64,000 nucleotides of DNA from Actinomycetes bacterium. GTDB lineage: Bacteria > Actinomycetota > Acidimicrobiia > Acidimicrobiales > Ilumatobacteraceae. The notes beneath the pieces were generated by a model. That model did no database searches and was not told the origin of the DNA. It was given only the letters and a program-made list of their open reading frames with translations. The translations under genes were made by a program, and so were the position numbers. The DNA lies in the NCBI GenBank assembly GCA_029782355.1, contig JAKOUY010000011.1, forward strand, positions 124,001 to 188,000, given 5' to 3'. This document shows, one piece after another, positions 61,342 to 64,000 of this stretch (position 1 is its first letter; each line of letters begins with the position of its first letter).

Positions 61342-62532
61342 TCAGAGCTTGATCGACGGGTCGAGGTACTTGTTGGTGACGATGTCCTCCGGCTTGAGGT
61401 CGGCCTTGACCTTCGAACCCTGCGCCTGGTACACGGGCGTGGCGTTCTTGATCAGCTCGGCCACCCGGGCGCTGTCGAAGCTGCCGATGGTGCCGTCGGC
61501 ACCGTTGGCCAGCAGGCCGTCCTTCAGCATGGTTGCATGGCCGTACTCGGCGGTGCCCTGGTCGTACTCCCAGCCGAACGCCTTGCCGAACGCGGTGTCG
61601 GCGGCCAGGATGACGTCGTTGCCGTGCTTGGGATCCTTGGCGTAGGCCACCGTGCCGGCCTGGATGACGGGCACCAGCTTCTTGAAGCAGGCGTCGTACT
61701 TGGTCAGGTTCTCGGGCTTGGTGGCGATCGACTGGGCGTAGTTGTTCCAGCCGACTTCGCTCGTGTACTGGTAGGCGACGTCCTTGCCCCAGTCCTTGAT
61801 CACGTTCTTGTACAGGTACGGCTCGGCTGAACCGAAACCCTGCTGGGCCGCCTTGCCGCCATCGGTGACGAACAGCGACGGGTCACCTTGGTAGGAGCCG
61901 TCGACCTGGTCCTTCTTCAGCAATCCCGAGCTCGTCAGGTAGTCCATGTAGGCCGCGCCACCGAAGTAGCGGACCTTGATGCCCTTCTTGCCGATGTCGG
62001 CGATGCCCTTGACGTCGGGGTAGGTGTTCGGATCCCACATGATCATCTGCGGGTTCTTCTCCAGACCGGACTCGATGGCCACGGTGGGGAAGTCGCCGCT
62101 GAACTGGATGGCCTCGTCGGTGTAGACGAAGGCGAACAGGATGCTGTCGTCCCCGTAGAGGATCTCGGTCGGCTTGCGGAACTGCTGGGGCGAGCCACCG
62201 GAGCGGATCTGGAGCTTGACGCCGGTGTCATTCCCGGAGGCGTCCATCAGTGGCCCGGTCACGTAGGCCTTGTCCTTGTCGATCTGGTACCCGTCGCCGA
62301 TCAGCTGGTACAGCCAGCCGTGCTCGGCCTCGGGCATCCAGTCCGTCTGAATGACGATGGTGTCCGGGCAGTCACCCTTCAGCGAGACGGGTGCAGCCGC
62401 AGCGCCGGCCGTGCCCGCGGTGGTGCCGCCCGTGGGCGGGGTGGTGGCCGACGCCGACGCGCCGGCGACGGCGATCAACGACGAGGTCAGCAGGGATGCT
62501 GCGAGCACCTTCGTGCTGCGGCGCTGTTGCAT
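61342..62532 (-). CDS. NMT1/THI5-type substrate-binding protein, paralog of 13301
   Basis: 396 aa. Signal peptide about 1-30 (MQQRRSTK n-region, then AASLL...ASAS-ATT). It shares with the protein at 13301 the segments QTDWMPEAEHG, VTGPL and EKNPQMIMWDP, and lacks the Thr/Pro-rich C-terminal tail. AAGGAG precedes the ATG by 5-7 nt. The binding protein sits last in the operon after a truncated ATPase and a permease. The neighbouring purine-type genes suggest a base, pyrimidine or related ring as ligand. Confidence 0.9.
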   Translation of the reverse strand: MQQRRSTKVLAASLLTSSLIAVAGASASATTPPTGGTTAGTAGAAAAPVSLKGDCPDTIVIQTDWMPEAEHGWLYQLIGDGYQIDKDKAYVTGPLMDASGNDTGVKLQIRSGGSPQQFRKPTEILYGDDSILFAFVYTDEAIQFSGDFPTVAIESGLEKNPQMIMWDPNTYPDVKGIADIGKKGIKVRYFGGAAYMDYLTSSGLLKKDQVDGSYQGDPSLFVTDGGKAAQQGFGSAEPYLYKNVIKDWGKDVAYQYTSEVGWNNYAQSIATKPENLTKYDACFKKLVPVIQAGTVAYAKDPKHGNDVILAADTAFGKAFGWEYDQGTAEYGHATMLKDGLLANGADGTIGSFDSARVAELIKNATPVYQAQGSKVKADLKPEDIVTNKYLDPSIKL

Positions 62533-62589
62533 GTGGTTCTCCTTGATGATGGTTGACGCGGTAGGGCCGCGGCCCGTTGTTGGATGGGA

Positions 62590-63480
62590 TCAGCTGCGTT
62601 GGGACTCGTACCAGTGCCCGACGACGAGGCGGGACAGCAGTCCGAAGACGAAGAAGACGACGATGCCGAGCAGGCAGGCGACGATGATGGCCCCGTACAT
62701 CGGTGGGCGCTGCAGGCGGGTGCGGAACTGGTCGATGGCCACGCCGAGACCCGGCTTGGCGCCCTCGCGGAAGAACTGCTCACCAACCACCGCGCCCACC
62801 ACCGACAGGCCGGCAGAGATGCGGAACCCGGTGAAGATGGCCGGCATGGCGTTGGGGAACTGCAGCTTGCGCATCCGTGTCCAGGTACTGGCGTGACGCA
62901 GCGTGAACAGGTCGTGCTGGCTGGCGTCGGCCGAGGTCAGCCCGAACAGGGTGTTGGTGACGATGGGGAAGATCGCGATCATGATGCACACGTAGATGCG
63001 CGCACCCAGGCCCCCGCCGAACACGGTGTAGATGATCGGCACGATGGCCAGTACCGGAGTGGCCTGCAGGGCGACCAGGTACGGATAGAGCGATCGTTCC
63101 ACCCAGGCCTTCTGGGCCATGACGATGGCCAGTGCCATCCCGATGACGATGGTGATGCCCAGTCCCACGAAGGCCACCAGGCACGTCCACCCCAGCCCGG
63201 TGATCAGTTGGTCGCGGAAGATCTTGTTGAACAGGGACTGGTCGATGATGGTCACCGGTGACGGCAGGACCGACGGCTTGCGACCGAGCCAACGCTGGAT
63301 GCCGTCTCGGTGCATGTACTCCCACAACACGATGAACAGGACGAACACCAGAAGCGGCCCGACGTAGTCACCGAGGCGCCTGCCGCGTTGCTTGGTGGCG
63401 GCGATGAGCTGATCCTCGATCTGGGCGGCCGCATCGAGGCCTGCCCCCGTCCCGTCCACCACGACCGGAGCGCTGGTCAT
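62590..63480 (-). CDS. ABC transporter permease, paralog of 12421
   Basis: 296 aa, about six membrane segments. The BPD-type loop DLFTLRHASTWTRMRKLQFPNAMP matches the permease at 12421. The ATG (63480) overlaps the ATPase stop. Confidence 0.92.
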   Translation of the reverse strand: MTSAPVVVDGTGAGLDAAAQIEDQLIAATKQRGRRLGDYVGPLLVFVLFIVLWEYMHRDGIQRWLGRKPSVLPSPVTIIDQSLFNKIFRDQLITGLGWTCLVAFVGLGITIVIGMALAIVMAQKAWVERSLYPYLVALQATPVLAIVPIIYTVFGGGLGARIYVCIMIAIFPIVTNTLFGLTSADASQHDLFTLRHASTWTRMRKLQFPNAMPAIFTGFRISAGLSVVGAVVGEQFFREGAKPGLGVAIDQFRTRLQRPPMYGAIIVACLLGIVVFFVFGLLSRLVVGHWYESQRS

Positions 63481-64000
63481 ACGTGAGCTCCTCGCAACGA
63501 GTGCGAGATCTCCCCGCTCAGCCGGGCGAACTCCGGGTCGAAGCGCAGCTCCGGCGAGCGCGGATAGGCGAACGGCACGTCGTAGCTGGCCACCAGCTTG
63601 CCGGGGCGAGCGCTCATCACCAGCACTTTGGTGGACAGGAACACCGCTTCGGCGATCGAGTGGGTGATGAACAGCCCGGCGAAGCGGCGCTGCTGGAACA
63701 GCGAGATGACCTCGTCGTTGAGCCGCTCGCGGGTGATCTCGTCGACGGCACCGAAGGGCTCGTCGAACAGGAACACGTCGGGCTCGAGCACCAAGGTGCG
63801 GGCCAGCGAGGCGCGCATCTTCATCCCACCGGAGAGCTGCTTGGGGTACTTGGCCTCGAAGCCGGCGAGGCCGACGGTGCGGATGGCGTCGGTGGCCCGC
63901 TTGGCCCGCTCGCCCTTCGGCATGCCCTCCAACTCGGCGAGCAGCTCGACGTTGCGCTGCACCGAGCGCCACTGCAAGAGGGTGGCGTCCTGGAACACGT
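63477..64000 (-). CDS. ABC transporter ATPase, 5' end outside window
   Basis: The frame runs off the right edge, so about 80 N-terminal residues with Walker A are missing. Present: Q-loop VFQDATLLQW, signature LSGGMKMR, Walker B VFLFDEPFGAVDE and switch His FITHSI. First gene of the second importer; the real start lies beyond 64000. Paralog of the ATPase at 11645. Confidence 0.92.
   Translation of the reverse strand, partial: VFQDATLLQWRSVQRNVELLAELEGMPKGERAKRATDAIRTVGLAGFEAKYPKQLSGGMKMRASLARTLVLEPDVFLFDEPFGAVDEITRERLNDEVISLFQQRRFAGLFITHSIAEAVFLSTKVLVMSARPGKLVASYDVPFAYPRSPELRFDPEFARLSGEISHSLRGAHV

Overview
This is a roughly 70% GC, very gene-dense actinobacterial chromosome segment. GTG/TTG starts, 4-nt ATGA/GTGA stop-start overlaps and TANNNT hexamers placed 6-9 nt before start codons (leaderless mRNAs) run throughout. 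Core genes (tlyA-nadK-recN, pyrG, xerD, trpS, scpA-scpB, tyrA-aroA) look like ordinary chromosome. I see no phage, insertion sequence, CRISPR array, rRNA or tRNA. The mix of a DprE1/DprE2/UbiA decaprenyl-phosphoryl-arabinose (DPA) pathway with a non-mycobacterial layout suggests an actinobacterium outside the Mycobacteriales, perhaps an Acidimicrobiia member; that placement is inference.

Layout. 1-9.1 kb: end of a phasin-like Lys/Ala-rich protein, then tlyA, nadK, recN, two convergent/divergent membrane genes (PAP2, GT-C), a HAD phosphatase, pyrG and a Nudix hydrolase. 9.1-18.5 kb: a membrane protein, xerD, an NMT1/THI5-type ABC importer (ATPase, permease, binding protein), a PTPS-like protein, a GH13_18 phosphorylase-like enzyme and a methyltransferase-esterase fusion. 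18.5-24.8 kb: trpS, scpA-scpB-pseudouridine synthase, a three-gene minus-strand stress operon headed by csbD with a sigma-F/B-like promoter, and tyrA-aroA. 24.8-45.3 kb: an envelope polysaccharide region: HAD-ubiA (coupled to aroA), methyltransferase-dprE1-dprE2-AftD-like, glycosyltransferases, an acyltransferase, a polyprenol-phosphate-mannose synthase, a second AftD-like giant, a PIG-V-like transferase and an AlkA-like DNA glycosylase. 45.3-51 kb: a five-gene Dpp/Opp-type importer, divergent from ppk2. 51.9-64 kb: a purine/N-heterocycle catabolism region (FAD, 2Fe-2S and Mo subunits of a xanthine-dehydrogenase-type hydroxylase; phosphoribosyltransferase; isochorismatase-type, creatininase-type and M20 amidohydrolase-type hydrolases; a carotenoid-desaturase-like flavoprotein) ending in a second NMT1-type importer, a paralog of the first.

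How it works together. UbiA would make decaprenyl-phosphoryl-5-phosphoribose, the coupled HAD enzyme could remove the 5-phosphate, DprE1/DprE2 would epimerise the ribose to arabinose, and the two AftD-like GT-C enzymes would add arabinofuranose outside the membrane. The hydroxylase cluster, with an operator palindrome overlapping its promoter, would oxidise a purine or related heterocycle, with ring-opening hydrolases and an importer alongside. DprE1 has Ala at the position of the Cys that covalent benzothiazinones attack in M. tuberculosis.
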